DNA of 64,000 nucleotides from Crocinitomicaceae bacterium (GTDB lineage Bacteria > Bacteroidota > Bacteroidia > Flavobacteriales_D > Crocinitomicaceae), in the NCBI GenBank assembly GCA_016708105.1, contig JADJGJ010000001.1, positions 1 through 64,000 of the forward strand, given 5' to 3'. Below are positions 27,363 to 40,300 of the stretch, piece after piece. The translations under genes and the position numbers were made by a program. Below the pieces are notes generated by a model that saw only the letters and a program-made list of their open reading frames with translations, made no database searches and was not told where the DNA came from. Every line of letters begins with the position of its first letter. Position 1 is the first letter of the stretch.

Positions 27363-29141
27363 ATGAAAAACACATTTTTGATTTTATTCTCTTTAGCAAT
27401 CATGTTAAATATTGCTCGGGCTCAACAAGAGAATCTTCCGAGGTATATGACGCCTGAAGAATATCAGATAATGGATGCATATCTTCAAAGTTTTGATGAA
27501 AGAGGAATAACCACTCCACCACCTTTCACTTCACTGCGCACAGCAGCTGAGTGGGAAGAAGTGCAGGCGCTGGTTGTCACTTGGACTGATCAATACAATA
27601 CCATACACCGTCAAATAATTGATGCGGCGCAAGAAGAGTGTCTAGTCATTATAATGTGTACTGACTCAAATGATGTGAAATCCAATCTCACATCCAACGG
27701 GGTGCCTGATGTAAATATTTCATACATTGAAATCGGATGGAACTCAGTTTGGATTCGTGATTATGGCGCTAATTCTGTTTATGTAAATGATGTGGATTCT
27801 CTCATTTTGGTTGACTGGATTTATAATCGCCCTCGTCCGCTGGATGACGTGATTCCGGATGCGTATGCAGCCATGCTGGGAATTAATATTTACTCCATGA
27901 CAGCCAATCCTTATAAAATCGTAGCTACCGGTGGAAACTGGATGTCTGATGGCGCCGGTCAAGGTTTTTCATCAGAGTTAATTTTAGATGAAAATGATGG
28001 ATCGGGCTCAGGTGGCCTTGCTTCTTATCCTACACATACTGAACCTGAAATTAATGATTTGTACAATGATTGGATGGGTATAACTTCCTACATTAAAATG
28101 ACCGTGTTGCCTTATGACGGAATTCATCACATTGATATGCACATGAAAATTGTAGATGAAGAAACTTTGCTTGTTGGTGAATATCCTGATGGCGTTGCTG
28201 ATGGTCCACAAATTGAAGCAAATCTGCAATATGTTCTTTCTAATTTTACAACCAAATTTGGAACCCCGTATAAGGTGGTGAGAATTCCGCAACCACCAAG
28301 CACAAGTGGTTTATATCCTGATGGTGGTGGATATTATCGCACGTATGCCAATCAAACTTTTGTAAATAATACTATTTTGTTGCCTACCTATCGTGAAGAA
28401 TATGATACCATTGCACTGAATATTTTGGATAGTTTAATGCCGGGTTATACCATCGTTCCAATTGATGTAGATAATACAGGTATGAATTTGATTTCTGCTG
28501 GTGGGGCAATTCACTGTATCACTCATACAGTTGGCGTGAGTGATCCTTTATTGATATCGCATAAAAAATTGGAAGACACGTATGATGATGTGAATCCATA
28601 TTTGGCAAGTGCTGAAATAAAACATAAATCAGGTATAGTAAATGCTAGTATTTTTTATAAAACAACTTTAGCTGGCGCCTATACTGAAATCCCAATGACA
28701 AATACCGGAGCAGATACTTGGACTGGTTCAATTCCGGCACAGGCAGTGGGTACTACGGTGTATTATTATATTGGAGCAGAAGCAGTGAATGGTCGTCAGA
28801 CAGAACATCCAATTCCTGCACCTGATGGTTATCACCAATTTAAAGTATTGGATGGTGGCAATGTTGATATTGCATCTGAAAATCCTGTAGTGATGAATGC
28901 TATTTATCCAAATCCGGCTAAAGCAATTACAGTAATTCCTGTTACTTTTTCTCAGGCAGTTTCAGCAAAAATATATTTGACAAATATGTTGGGTGAACTT
29001 GTTGCAGTAATTCATGATGGAAATGTAAGTGTCGGTGAACAGAATTTTTTCATAGATGCTTCACAATTTGAAGCTGGAATTTATCAGGTTGTTATCGCGG
29101 TGGATGATTATCGCACGGTGCAGAAATTAATTATTCAATAG
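27363..29141 (+). CDS. secreted agmatine/peptidylarginine deiminase-family enzyme with T9SS domain
   Basis: A 592-residue protein with a signal peptide (about 1-20, ARAQ). Residues ~55-400 form the five-bladed guanidino-group-modifying fold of the Porphyromonas-type PAD/agmatine deiminase family. Catalytic residues can be placed: Asp133 in WIRDYG, His256 and Asp258 in HHIDMHMK, and Cys385 in GGAIHCITH. An Arg-x-Arg pair (156/158, in YNRPRPLDD) may bind a substrate carboxylate. An Ig-like module (~405-500) and a type A sorting domain (~510-592) follow, as in secreted PAD. Likely activity: extracellular citrullination or hydrolysis of a guanidino substrate; which one is not decidable from sequence. 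Confidence 0.87.
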   Translation: MKNTFLILFSLAIMLNIARAQQENLPRYMTPEEYQIMDAYLQSFDERGITTPPPFTSLRTAAEWEEVQALVVTWTDQYNTIHRQIIDAAQEECLVIIMCTDSNDVKSNLTSNGVPDVNISYIEIGWNSVWIRDYGANSVYVNDVDSLILVDWIYNRPRPLDDVIPDAYAAMLGINIYSMTANPYKIVATGGNWMSDGAGQGFSSELILDENDGSGSGGLASYPTHTEPEINDLYNDWMGITSYIKMTVLPYDGIHHIDMHMKIVDEETLLVGEYPDGVADGPQIEANLQYVLSNFTTKFGTPYKVVRIPQPPSTSGLYPDGGGYYRTYANQTFVNNTILLPTYREEYDTIALNILDSLMPGYTIVPIDVDNTGMNLISAGGAIHCITHTVGVSDPLLISHKKLEDTYDDVNPYLASAEIKHKSGIVNASIFYKTTLAGAYTEIPMTNTGADTWTGSIPAQAVGTTVYYYIGAEAVNGRQTEHPIPAPDGYHQFKVLDGGNVDIASENPVVMNAIYPNPAKAITVIPVTFSQAVSAKIYLTNMLGELVAVIHDGNVSVGEQNFFIDASQFEAGIYQVVIAVDDYRTVQKLIIQ

Positions 29142-29154
29142 TCGGATAAGTATT

Positions 29155-30705
29155 GTGCTAAACGCTTCAGTCAGGAAATTTTTATTCCTTTTATCTTTCA
29201 TTGAAGGTTCGTCAGTAATGGCGTGTGAGTTGTTTGGTGCAAAGTTGATTGCTCCATTTTTTGGCGGATCTCTCTATGTGTGGGCCGCCGTTCTTGGTGT
29301 TACTTTATTGTCACTCATGTCGGGATATTATCTTGGAGGATATCTTTCAAAAAAGTACAAACACACTTCGCTCGTCTATTTCATTTTAATTTGTGCCGGA
29401 ATTTTTATGATCATCATGCCACACACCAGCTTGTGGATCATGACAGCAACATTAGATTTTTCTGTACAATGGGGCACTACTATTTCGTTGATGGTATTTA
29501 TGTTTCCCGCTCTTTTATTGATGGGTACTACCAGTCCGCTCATTATTAATCTGATCAATGATGCTGCAGATAATTCAGGTAAGAGCGCCGGATCAATTTA
29601 TGCATTTTCTACACTGGGAGGAATTTGCGCCACTTTTTTAGTGGGATTTTATTTATTGCCTGAATTTGGAATTAAGTGGCCTTGTTATTTTTTTGGATTA
29701 TTACTTGCGTTATTTCCTTTACTCGCTTTAGTCGGCAAAAAATATTTCAAAGCATTTATTTTTTTAGTTCCTTTTGGTTTAACCGCATTTATCAACGCAC
29801 AAAAAAATTTGGATCAAGAAAATTATCATGTCTTGTATGAGTCTGAAGGAATTTTGGGTCAGATTAGAGTGGTTGACATGCCATATTATACATCAACACG
29901 TGGTTGGAAAAATGGGCGCGCATTGCTGGTAAATAATACAGCGCAATCAATCATGGATGTTGATAATCCGGAATATGATTTGTGGGATTGGTCTTACTTT
30001 TTTCCAACGGCGGTAAGTATATTTCCAAAAGGAAGTGATGCACTTTTATTAGGTCTCGGTGGAGGAACCATTGTTCATCAATTTAATCGCCTTGGTTTCA
30101 ATACTGATGTGGTTGAAATTGATCAGCGGGTGAAAGAAGTTGCCTTGAAATATTTTGCTGTTCCTGATTCAACCAATATTATTGTTGATGACGCGCGCAG
30201 GTATATCAATACCTGTAAAAAAAAGTATGACATTATTACGCTTGATCTTTTTCTGAATGAAACTCCTCCTTCACATGTGCTCACAGTGGAATGTTTTTCT
30301 ACCCTGAAGAATATGTTAAAACCTGGTGGTCTTGTAATGATGAATTTTTACGGGTTTATTTCTGGTGAAAAGGGACATGCTTCACGCTGTATTTTCAAAA
30401 CATTTCAACAAGCAGGATTTTATACACAAATTGTTGCTACTCCAGGTGCTGAGAACAACAGAAATTTAATTTTTTTAGCACAAGTAGATACGCTTGATTT
30501 TACCAGATGTAATTATACTGAACCACATGTTCAACCTGTTTCTGATCTGACAAAATATTTCATTGCTATTGATGAAGTTGATATGAATGACGCCATCATT
30601 TTATCTGATGAAATTCCGGCTCTCGAAAAAATATATTTACCCGCTGCGCTCGATTGGAGAAAAAGTACCATCGATTATCTTTTAAAGCCCACTTTGGGAA
30701 GGTAA
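29155..30705 (+). CDS. membrane-fused spermidine synthase-like protein
   Basis: A 516-residue protein starting at GTG 29155, 13 bp after the deiminase-like gene. The N-terminal ~215 residues have about seven membrane helices, starting with SVMACELFGAKLIAPFFG, the signature of the 'fused MFS/spermidine synthase' family. The C-terminal ~270 residues form a Rossmann aminopropyl/methyltransferase-like domain: LLLGLGGGTIVHQF (nucleotide-binding loop), DVVEIDQRVKEVA, VDDARRYI and DIITLDLF. The catalytic context of true spermidine synthases is only partly kept, so the substrate is uncertain. Probably co-transcribed with the upstream gene. Confidence 0.85.
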   Translation: MLNASVRKFLFLLSFIEGSSVMACELFGAKLIAPFFGGSLYVWAAVLGVTLLSLMSGYYLGGYLSKKYKHTSLVYFILICAGIFMIIMPHTSLWIMTATLDFSVQWGTTISLMVFMFPALLLMGTTSPLIINLINDAADNSGKSAGSIYAFSTLGGICATFLVGFYLLPEFGIKWPCYFFGLLLALFPLLALVGKKYFKAFIFLVPFGLTAFINAQKNLDQENYHVLYESEGILGQIRVVDMPYYTSTRGWKNGRALLVNNTAQSIMDVDNPEYDLWDWSYFFPTAVSIFPKGSDALLLGLGGGTIVHQFNRLGFNTDVVEIDQRVKEVALKYFAVPDSTNIIVDDARRYINTCKKKYDIITLDLFLNETPPSHVLTVECFSTLKNMLKPGGLVMMNFYGFISGEKGHASRCIFKTFQQAGFYTQIVATPGAENNRNLIFLAQVDTLDFTRCNYTEPHVQPVSDLTKYFIAIDEVDMNDAIILSDEIPALEKIYLPAALDWRKSTIDYLLKPTLGR

Positions 30706-30942
30706 ATCCTCGCAATCTTACGCGTTAAATATATAACAAAGCTATGCTCTAAATAACAATTCGCTTATTATCGCTTAAACCATGTTTTAAAACGAAATAT
30801 TTGTTTAACCAAAATGTATATAAACATCATATTTACAACAAGATAGGATGTTGATATTTTTTTGAGATAAAAGCATCCTTTTTTATGAATTTCAGGCAAC
30901 TTCACATTTAACGATTCGTCAAGTTAATGTTAAATAGTGCTT
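30706..30942. other. intergenic region before the adhesin operon
   Basis: AT-rich 237-bp gap after the spermidine-synthase-like gene. No exact TAnnTTTG box near the next start was found. The promoter of the adhesin operon must be here or diverge from consensus. Confidence 0.3.
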
Positions 30943-31368
30943 ATGAAATTCCTACAATCATTGATTTTAGTTTTTGCGGTTAGTGTCTGCTTTTCTCAGG
31001 CAGGTTCCCCTAACAGCAGAGTAGTAGATTTTTTGGGATCTGAAAAATATCAAGAGACATTATCATCCAACCCCGGATTGATAAAATATTTGGAAGCAAA
31101 ACTGCAATTTGGTTTTGAATTGACTGACAAAATAAATGAGAAGTCAACTGGTTTAAAAACGCTAGCAGATATTCCGTACTCCGAATTTTCAAAAGATGGA
31201 ATACTCAGTTCAGTAGATTTTGTGAATTCATTTCTGGCTGGAAGTTTAAATGTCCTCCATATTCAATTACCCGCAGATCCTAACGCAGATAATTATTATG
31301 TAATAGGAAGTACAGGTTATATTTTAGTTGTAAAAAGTAACAGTTATATCAATAGTCAGATTAAATAA
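30943..31368 (+). CDS. small secreted protein upstream of the giant adhesin
   Basis: About 141 residues from the ATG at 30943 (a GTG at 30937 is also in frame). The signal peptide (about 1-19) ends CFSQ. The mature part is helical at first (SEKYQETLSSNPGLIKYLEAKL) and then beta-like (NYYVIGSTGYILVVKS). No known domain, no T9SS sorting domain and no lipobox. Only 18 bp separate it from the giant adhesin start, so they are very likely one operon. It may be a periplasmic chaperone, anchor or surface partner of the adhesin; that is inference from position only. Confidence 0.65.
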   Translation: MKFLQSLILVFAVSVCFSQAGSPNSRVVDFLGSEKYQETLSSNPGLIKYLEAKLQFGFELTDKINEKSTGLKTLADIPYSEFSKDGILSSVDFVNSFLAGSLNVLHIQLPADPNADNYYVIGSTGYILVVKSNSYINSQIK

Positions 31369-31386
31369 TAATTAACTGAAAATTTC

Positions 31387-34300
31387 ATGAAGAGAATAAG
31401 TTCAATTATATTCATTGTGTTTATTAGTCTGACGGCATTTGGTCAAACCTATAACATGACCAATGGTAGTGTTACAACCTGTTCAGGTACTTTTTATGAT
31501 TCAGGTGGCTCAGGCGGAGATTATGGAATTAGTGAAACGTTTGTGTTTACAATTTGCTCATCTGTTGCTGGTCAATCCCCACAACTAAATTTTACTTCAT
31601 TTTCAATTGAGAGTGGTTGGGATGATCTTTATATTTACGATGGTGCAACTACAGGGTCTCCGCTTATTGGGTCCTACACAGGTACAGGTTCTCCCGGTGT
31701 TGTTACCGCATCAGGTAGTTGTATCACAATACAATTTACATCTGATGGTTCAGTAGTGTATCCTGGATGGGCGGCAACAATTTCATGTGTTACTCCACCC
31801 CCTCCAGGCTCAAATGTGAACATGTCTAATGGAAGCACTTCTTTGTGTAGTGGAAACTTTTATGACTCCGGTGGTCCTTCGTCAAATTATGGCTTTAGTC
31901 AAAATTTAACGTATACAATTTGCCCTTCTACTCCTGGCAGTATGGTGCAGGTAAATTTTACTTCGTTCGATTTAGAAAATAATTACGATTTTCTCACAAT
32001 TTATGATGGTAACTCAACTGCCGCGCCTACATTAGGATCGTATACCGGTAGCGCTGGGCCCGGCATAGCCCAAGCAACTCCTGGAAATCCCACAGGTTGC
32101 CTAACTTTTGTCTTTACTTCGGATGGAAGCTTTAGCTACACAGGATGGGCTGCTACTATTTCTTGTACTCAGCCTTGCCAAACTATCACCGCCAATATTG
32201 CTTCAGTCACCCCTGCACCTGTTGCTGGTTATGTTAAGATATGTCAGGGTCAATCTGTAAATTTTACTGGATCAGGTACTTTTTCTTCTAGTGGGGCCGG
32301 AGCAACTTATTCTTGGAATTTCGGAGATGGAACATCAGGAACTGGAACTAGTGTATCTCATGCCTTTCCTACTTCGGGCAGTTATGCTGTTGGTCTCACC
32401 ATTACTGATCCAAGTGGTTGTTCCAATTCTAACTCAGCAACACAAGTAGTTCAAGTTTCAACAACACCTACAATCGTAACTAATGCCGCACCAAATCCAA
32501 TATGTTTAGGGCAAAGTTCTAACCTCACGGCCAATGTTACGATGACTCCGTATGTGCCTAATTGCACCCCGCCGGTATCCGGCACAACTTTCTTGCCTGA
32601 CGGCTCTGGTGTTTCATACACAACTTCTATTACTGTTAATTGTTTTAATTCCGGTCAAACTATTACCAGTGCTGCTGATTTCTCTAACATTTGTTTAAAT
32701 ATTGAACATTCCTTTTTAGGAGATTTGGATATTGTCATCATTTGTCCGAATGGGCAAAGTATGACTCTGAAGGATTATCCAGGCGGAGGAGGCACATATC
32801 TTGGGGGGGCACTAGATGATGGGTCAACTACTCCCGGAACGGGCTCAACATATTGCTTTACTCCCGGTGCAACCACACTCTTGGTTGATGGATCAACCGT
32901 TACTGCAGGGAGTCCTGCTGGTGCCTCAATCACGCCAGGAAATTATATGCCTGTTGATCCTTGGTCAAATTTATTCGGTTGTCCGTTAAATGGAGCTTGG
33001 ACAATACAGGTGACCGATAATCTTTCCATTGATAATGGCTACATTTTCAACTGGGATGTGAATTTCACCGTTCCTCCGGCTGCTGGCGGTTTTACACCTA
33101 CCATCGCTTCACAAGGTTGGGTTGCTACTCCGGGACTTACCTCTACAGGTGCAACCACGGCCTCTGTTACACCTACGGCTGCTGGCACACCTTGTTATAC
33201 ATATTCTGTTACCGATAATTTTGGTTGTACCTATACCCAAACTCAATGTGTAACTGTCAATAATGCCCCAAGCATGACCAGCGCCAATACAGCTTCGATT
33301 TGTTCAGGCGGTACTGTGAGTATCCCACTTACAAGTACAATGGCAGGAACAACTTATACCTGGGTTGCGACAGCTAACCCGAATGTTACAGGTGAAAGTA
33401 CAGGGACGCAATCAACGAGTACCCTTAGCAATACGCTTACTAATTCAACTGGTGCAGTTCAAACTGTTACCTACACCGTTACCCCAACTGCTGGTGGATG
33501 CGCGGGAACGCCACAAACTGTTACGGTTACCGTGAATCCGATTCCAACAGTAACTGACCCTGCAAATCAAACCCTCTGTGCCAATACTGCAACAACTGCG
33601 GTGAACTTCACAGGAACAGCAGGGGCCACCTTCAACTGGACTAACAACAACACCAGCATTGGTCTGGCAGCCAGTGGCAGTGGTAATATCGCATCCTTCA
33701 CGGCTACCAATGCCGGTGCTACTCCAATTACTGCAACAATTACGGTAACACCCACGCTCGGGGGATGTACAGGGACGGCACAAACGTTCACTATCACGGT
33801 AAATCCAATACCAACAGTAACTGACCCAGCCAACCAGACACTCTGCGCGAACACAGCAACTACAGCAGTAACATTCACGGGTACAGCAGGAGCTACATTC
33901 AACTGGACAAACAATACACCTTCAATCGGTCTAGCAGCAAGCGGCAGTGGAAACATAGCATCATTTACAGCTATTAATGCAGGCACCACCCCGGTAACAG
34001 CAACTATTACGGTAACACCAACCTTGGCAGGCTGCACGGGTACTGCGCAAACATTTACTATTACGGTGAATCCAATACCAACAGTAACTGATCCTGCCAA
34101 CCAGACACTCTGCGCGAACACCGCAACAACTGCGGTAAACTTCACAGGCGCAATTGCAGGGACAACATATAACTGGACAAACAGCAACACCACCATTGGT
34201 CTAGCAGCAAGTGGAAGTGGAAACATAGCATCATTTACAGCTATTAATGCAGGCACCACCCCGGTAACAGCAACTATTACAGTAACACCAACCTTGGCAG

Positions 34301-37300
34301 GCTGCACGGGCACTGCGCAAACATTTACTATTACGGTGAATCCAATACCAACGGTAACTGACCCAGCCAACCAGACACTCTGCGCGAACACGGCAACAAC
34401 TGCGGTAAACTTCACAGGCGCAATTGCAGGGACAACATATAACTGGACAAACAGCAACACCACCATTGGTTTAGCAGCAAGCGGCAGTGGAAACATAGCA
34501 TCATTTACAGCCACCAATGCAGGCACCACCCCGGTAACAGCAACTATTACGGTAACACCAACCTTGGCAGGCTGCACGGGTACTGCGCAAACATTTACTA
34601 TTACGGTGAATCCAATACCAACAGTAACCGACCCAGCCAACCAGACACTCTGCGCGAACACGGCAACAACTGCGGTAAACTTCACAGGCGCAATTGCAGG
34701 GACAACATATAACTGGACAAACAGCAACACCACCATTGGTTTAGCAGCAAGCGGCAGTGGAAACATAGCATCATTTACGGCTATTAATGCAGGCACCACC
34801 CCGGTAACAGCAACTATCACGGTAACACCAACCTTGGGTGGCTGCACGGGTACTGCGCAAACATTTACTATTACGGTAAATCCAATACCAACAGTAACTG
34901 ATCCTGCCAACCAGACACTCTGCGCGAACACGGCAACAACTGCGGTAAACTTCACAGGCGCAATTGCAGGGACAACATATAACTGGACAAACAGCAACAC
35001 CACCATTGGTCTAGCAGCAAGCGGCAGTGGAAACATAGCATCATTTACGGCTATTAATGCAGGCACCACCCCGGTAACAGCAACTATTACGGTAACACCA
35101 ACCTTGGCAGGCTGCACGGGTACTGCGCAAACATTTACCATTACAGTCAACCCAACACCAACAGTTACAGATCCGGCTGACCAGAGTATTTGTGCAGGAG
35201 GATCAACCACGGCGGTGAACTTTACCGGATCGATAGCGGGTACAACATATAACTGGACCAACAATAACACCAGTATTGGCCTTGCGGCAAGTGGTACAGG
35301 AAATATTGCATCATTTATAGGAGTTAACGGTACTGGAGCTCCAATTACAGCAACAATAACGGTTACTCCAACCACAGGCGGCTGTACGGGAACACCACAG
35401 ACTTTTACGATTACAGTTACGCCAAATCCGGTGATTGCGGTTGCAGGCACCAACCCAACCATTTGTACCGGCACAGACGGAACCATAACGATCACGGGAC
35501 TAGCAGCCAGCACGGCATATAGCGTGAGTTATACAGATGACGGCGTACCTGTTGGACCATTAGCGATGACCTCTAATGCGGGAGGGTCAATAGTGATAAC
35601 GGGTCTTAATGCCGGAGCGTACACTAACTTCCAGGTTAGCATGGGATCATGCGTGAGCACGAGCGCAACGTTGATCACTTTAGTAGATCCAAACCCTCCA
35701 ATGGTCAACGACCCGGCGGATCAGACCTTGTGTTCAGGCAATGCAACCACAGCGGTAAACTTTACGGGTACAGCTGGGGCAACATTTAACTGGACGAACA
35801 GCAATACATCCATAGGTCTAGCCGCAAGTGGCAGTGGCAATATTGCGTCATTTACTGCAACCAATGCAACAGCACTTCCAATCACAGCAACAATTACGGT
35901 TACACCAACACTTGCCGGATGTACGGGTACAGCGCAGACATTTACCATTACAGTAAATCCAACTCCAACAGTAACTGATCCGGCGGACCAGACTTTGTGT
36001 TCTGGCAACGCAACGACAGCGGTGAACTTCACAGGTACAGCTGGAGCCACGTTTAACTGGACCAACAGCAATACAGCGATAGGTTTAGCAGCGAGTGGTA
36101 GTGGTAATATTCCATCGTTTACCGCAACCAATGCAACAGCACTACCAATCTCGGCTACGATTACGGTAACACCGGTCTTGGGTCCATGCACTGGCACACC
36201 ACAAGCATTCACTATAACGGTAAACCCAACACCAACGGTGACAGATCCGTCAGATCAAACTTTGTGTTCAGGCAATGCAACCACAGCAGTAAACTTTACC
36301 GGAACAGCGGGAGCAACATTTAACTGGACAAATAGCAATACTGCCATTGGTCTAGCAGCAAGTGGTAGTGGTAATATTCCATCGTTTACCGCAACCAATG
36401 CAACAGCACTACCAATCTCGGCTACGATTACGGTAACACCGGTCTTGGGTCCATGCACAGGCACACCACAAACGTTCACTATATCGGTAAATCCAACACC
36501 CACGGTGACAGATCCTGCAGATCAAAGTGTTTGTGCAGGAGGAACAACAACAGCTGTAAACTTTACGGGTACAGCCGGAGCGACATTTAACTGGACAAAC
36601 AACAATACAGGCATAGGTCTTGCAGCCAGTGGCACAGGCAATATTGCATCATTTACGGGAATCAATGGCACAGGTGCGCCAGTAACGGCAACCATTACCG
36701 TGACTCCGGTACTTGGACCATGTACAGGTACCCCACAAACATTTACCATTACAGTGAATCCAAATCCGGTGATTGCGGTTGCAGGCACCAACCCAACCAT
36801 TTGTACCGGCACAGACGGAACCATAACGATCACGGGATTAGCAGCCAGTACGGCATATAGCGTGAGTTATACAGATGACGGCGTACCTGTTGGACCATTA
36901 GCGATGACCTCTAATGCGGGAGGTTCGATCGTGATAACGGGTCTTAATGCCGGAGCGTACACTAACTTCCAGGTGAGCATGGGATCATGTGTGAGCACGA
37001 GTGCGACGTTGATCACTTTAGTAGATCCAAACCCTCCAATGGTGAACGATCCGGCTGATCAAACACTCTGCGCGAACATGGCAACTACAGCGGTAACATT
37101 CACCGGTACAGCAGGAGCTACATTCAACTGGACAAACAATACACCTTCAATCGGTCTTGCAGCAAGCGGCAGTGGAAACATAGCATCATTTACAGCTATT
37201 AATGCAGGCACCACCCCGGTAACGGCAACTATTACAGTAACACCAACCTTGGCAGGCTGCACGGGTACTGCGCAAACATTTACTATTACGGTAAATCCAA

Positions 37301-40300
37301 TACCAACGCTAACCGATCCAGCGGATCAAACCCTTTGTGCAAACACGGCAACCACAGCAGTAACATTTGTAGGTACCGCAGGAGCAACTTTCAACTGGAC
37401 GAATAACAATACAAGTATTGGTTTAGCAGCAAGCGGCAGTGGTGATATCGCTTCGTTTACGGGATTAAATCCAACACCTGGAACAACAGCAACCGCGACT
37501 ATCACAGTAACCCCGGTATTAAGTGGATGCAGTGGTACTCCACAAACATTTACCATCAGTGTAATTAATACCCTTCCAACGCTGACATGTCCGGGTAACC
37601 TCACGGCTGTATGTTCAATTACAGAACAACCGGCTTATGCAAACTATGCTGCATTTGTGGCAGCGGGAGGTTCATCCTCATCGGTGGGAGGCACCATCAA
37701 TACGGCAAGTTTTACTTTGGTGAGCGAAGTATCAGATGGCAATACTTGTCCTGAAACAGTAACAAGGACATATAGTATACAAGATGATTGTGGCAGTACG
37801 GCAACGTGTACTCAAACTATTGTGATTAATGACAATATTAACCCAACCGCCACGGCCCCGGCAAACATTACGGTTGAGTGCATAGGTGATGTTCCAGCCG
37901 CAGACCCAACGTTGATTACCGATGAAGCGGACAACTGTTCAGTACCGACAGTAGCTTTTGTAAGTGATGCAAGCGATGGCAACACCTGCCCCGAGACCAT
38001 AACAAGAACTTATTCAATCACGGATGCATGTGGAAACACCATCACGGTAACACAAACAATCGTGGTAGATGATACAACTAATCCGACAGCATCAAACCCG
38101 TCAAGTATAACAGTTCCCGGAGGCCCAGCCCCGGCGCCGGATCCAACGGTTGTTGTAGATGAGGCAGACAACTGCACGCTGAACCCAACGGTAGCTTTTG
38201 TAAGTGATGTAACGGACGGCAACTTGTGTCCTGAGACTATTACAAGAACGTATAGTGTAACGGACAATTGCGGCAATCAAATTACGGTAACGCAATTAAT
38301 TTTGATTACTGATCCAATCATGCCAACGGCGTCAAATCCGGCTCCTGTTACAGTAGAATGTATAGCAGATGTACCAGCACCGGACCCAACGGTGGTGATA
38401 GATGAGGCGGACAATAATGGAGTACCGACCGTTGCATTTGTGAGTGATGTATCAGATGGATTAACTTGTCCAGAGACGATCACAAGAACGTATTCAGTAA
38501 CGGACAACTGTGCCAATGTAATCACAGTAACACAAACTATTACGGTGAATGATATCACTAACCCAACGGGGACAGCCCCGGCAAATATTACTGTTCAGTG
38601 TATAGCAGACGTACCGGCGGCTGATGTAACGTTGATTAACGATGAAGCAGACAACTGCACAGCAAATCCGGATGTACAATTTGTGAGTGATGTATCAGAT
38701 GGTAATACTTGTCCAGAGACTATTACAAGAACCTATAGTATCACGGATGATTGCTCAAACACAATCAACGTAACACAGACCATCGTTGTTGATGATACCA
38801 CCAACCCAACAGCCACGGCCCCGGCAAACATCACGGTTGAGTGCATAGGTGATGTTCCAGCCGCAGACCCAACGTTGATTACCGATGAAGCGGACAACTG
38901 TTCAGTACCGACAGTAGCTTTTGTAAGTGATGCAAGCGATGGCAACACCTGCCCCGAGACCATAACAAGAACTTATTCAATCACGGATGCATGTGGAAAC
39001 ACCATCACGGTAACACAAACAATCGTGGTAGATGATACAACTAATCCGACAGCATCCAATCCGGCAAGTATAACAGTTCCCGGAGGCCCTGCACCGGCGC
39101 CGGATCCAACGGTTGTTGTAGATGAGGCAGACAACTGCACGCTGAACCCAACGGTAGCTTTTGTAAGTGATGTAACGGACGGCAACTTGTGTCCGGAGAC
39201 TATTACAAGAACATATAGTGTAACGGACAATTGCGGCAATCAAATTACGGTAACGCAAACCATTTTGATTACAGATCCAATCATGCCAACGGCGTCAAAC
39301 CCTGCCCCTGTTACAGTGGAATGTATAGCAGATGTACCGGCAGCTGACCCAACAGTAGTGATAGATGAGGCGGACAATAATGGAGTACCGACCGTTGCAT
39401 TTGTGAGTGATGTATCAGATGGTAATACGTGTCCAGAGACGATTACAAGAACATATAGTGTAACGGACAACTGCGCAAACCAAATCATGGTAACACAACA
39501 AATTATTGTGAATGATATTACCAATCCAACGGGAACAGCCCCGGCAAATATTACTGTTCAGTGTATAGCGGACGTGCCGGCAGCTGATGTAACGTTGATT
39601 ACCGATGAAGCAGACAACTGCACAGCAAATCCGGATGTACAATTTATGAGTGATGTATCAGATGGTAATACTTGTCCAGAGACTATTACAAGAACGTATA
39701 GCATCACGGACGATTGTGGCAACAGTATCAACGTAACCCAAACAATCGTTGTTGATGACACCACCAATCCAACGGCGTCGAATCCGGCATCAGTGACGGT
39801 AGAATGTATAGCAGATGTGCCGGCAGCAGATCCATTGGTAGTGATAGATGAAGCGGACAACTGCTCTGTTCCGACAGTTGCTTTTGTGAGTGATGCAAGT
39901 GATGGCAATACTTGTCCTGAGACCATAACAAGAACTTATTCAATCACGGATGCATGTGGAAACACCATCACGGTAACACAAACAATCGTGGTAGATGATA
40001 CAACTAATCCGACAGCATCAAACCCGTCAAGTATAACAGTTCCCGGAGGCCCAGCCCCGGCGCCGGATCCAACGGTTGTTGTAGATGAGGCAGACAACTG
40101 CACGCTGAACCCAACGGTAGCTTTTGTAAGTGATGTAACGGACGGCAACTTGTGTCCTGAGACTATTACAAGAACGTATAGTGTAACGGACAATTGCGGC
40201 AATCAAATTACGGTAACGCAATTAATTTTGATTACTGATCCAATCATGCCAACGGCGTCAAATCCGGCTCCTGTTACAGTAGAATGTATAGCAGATGTAC

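Noticed and set aside
33567..35513. Long (648-codon) open frame on the minus strand opposite the PKD-like repeats, and many 60-120-codon minus-strand frames opposite the HYR repeats
   Set aside because: They mirror the repeat periodicity exactly and arise because the Thr/Ala/Asn/Gly-rich sense codons leave no antisense stops; no start context, promoter or recognised domain.
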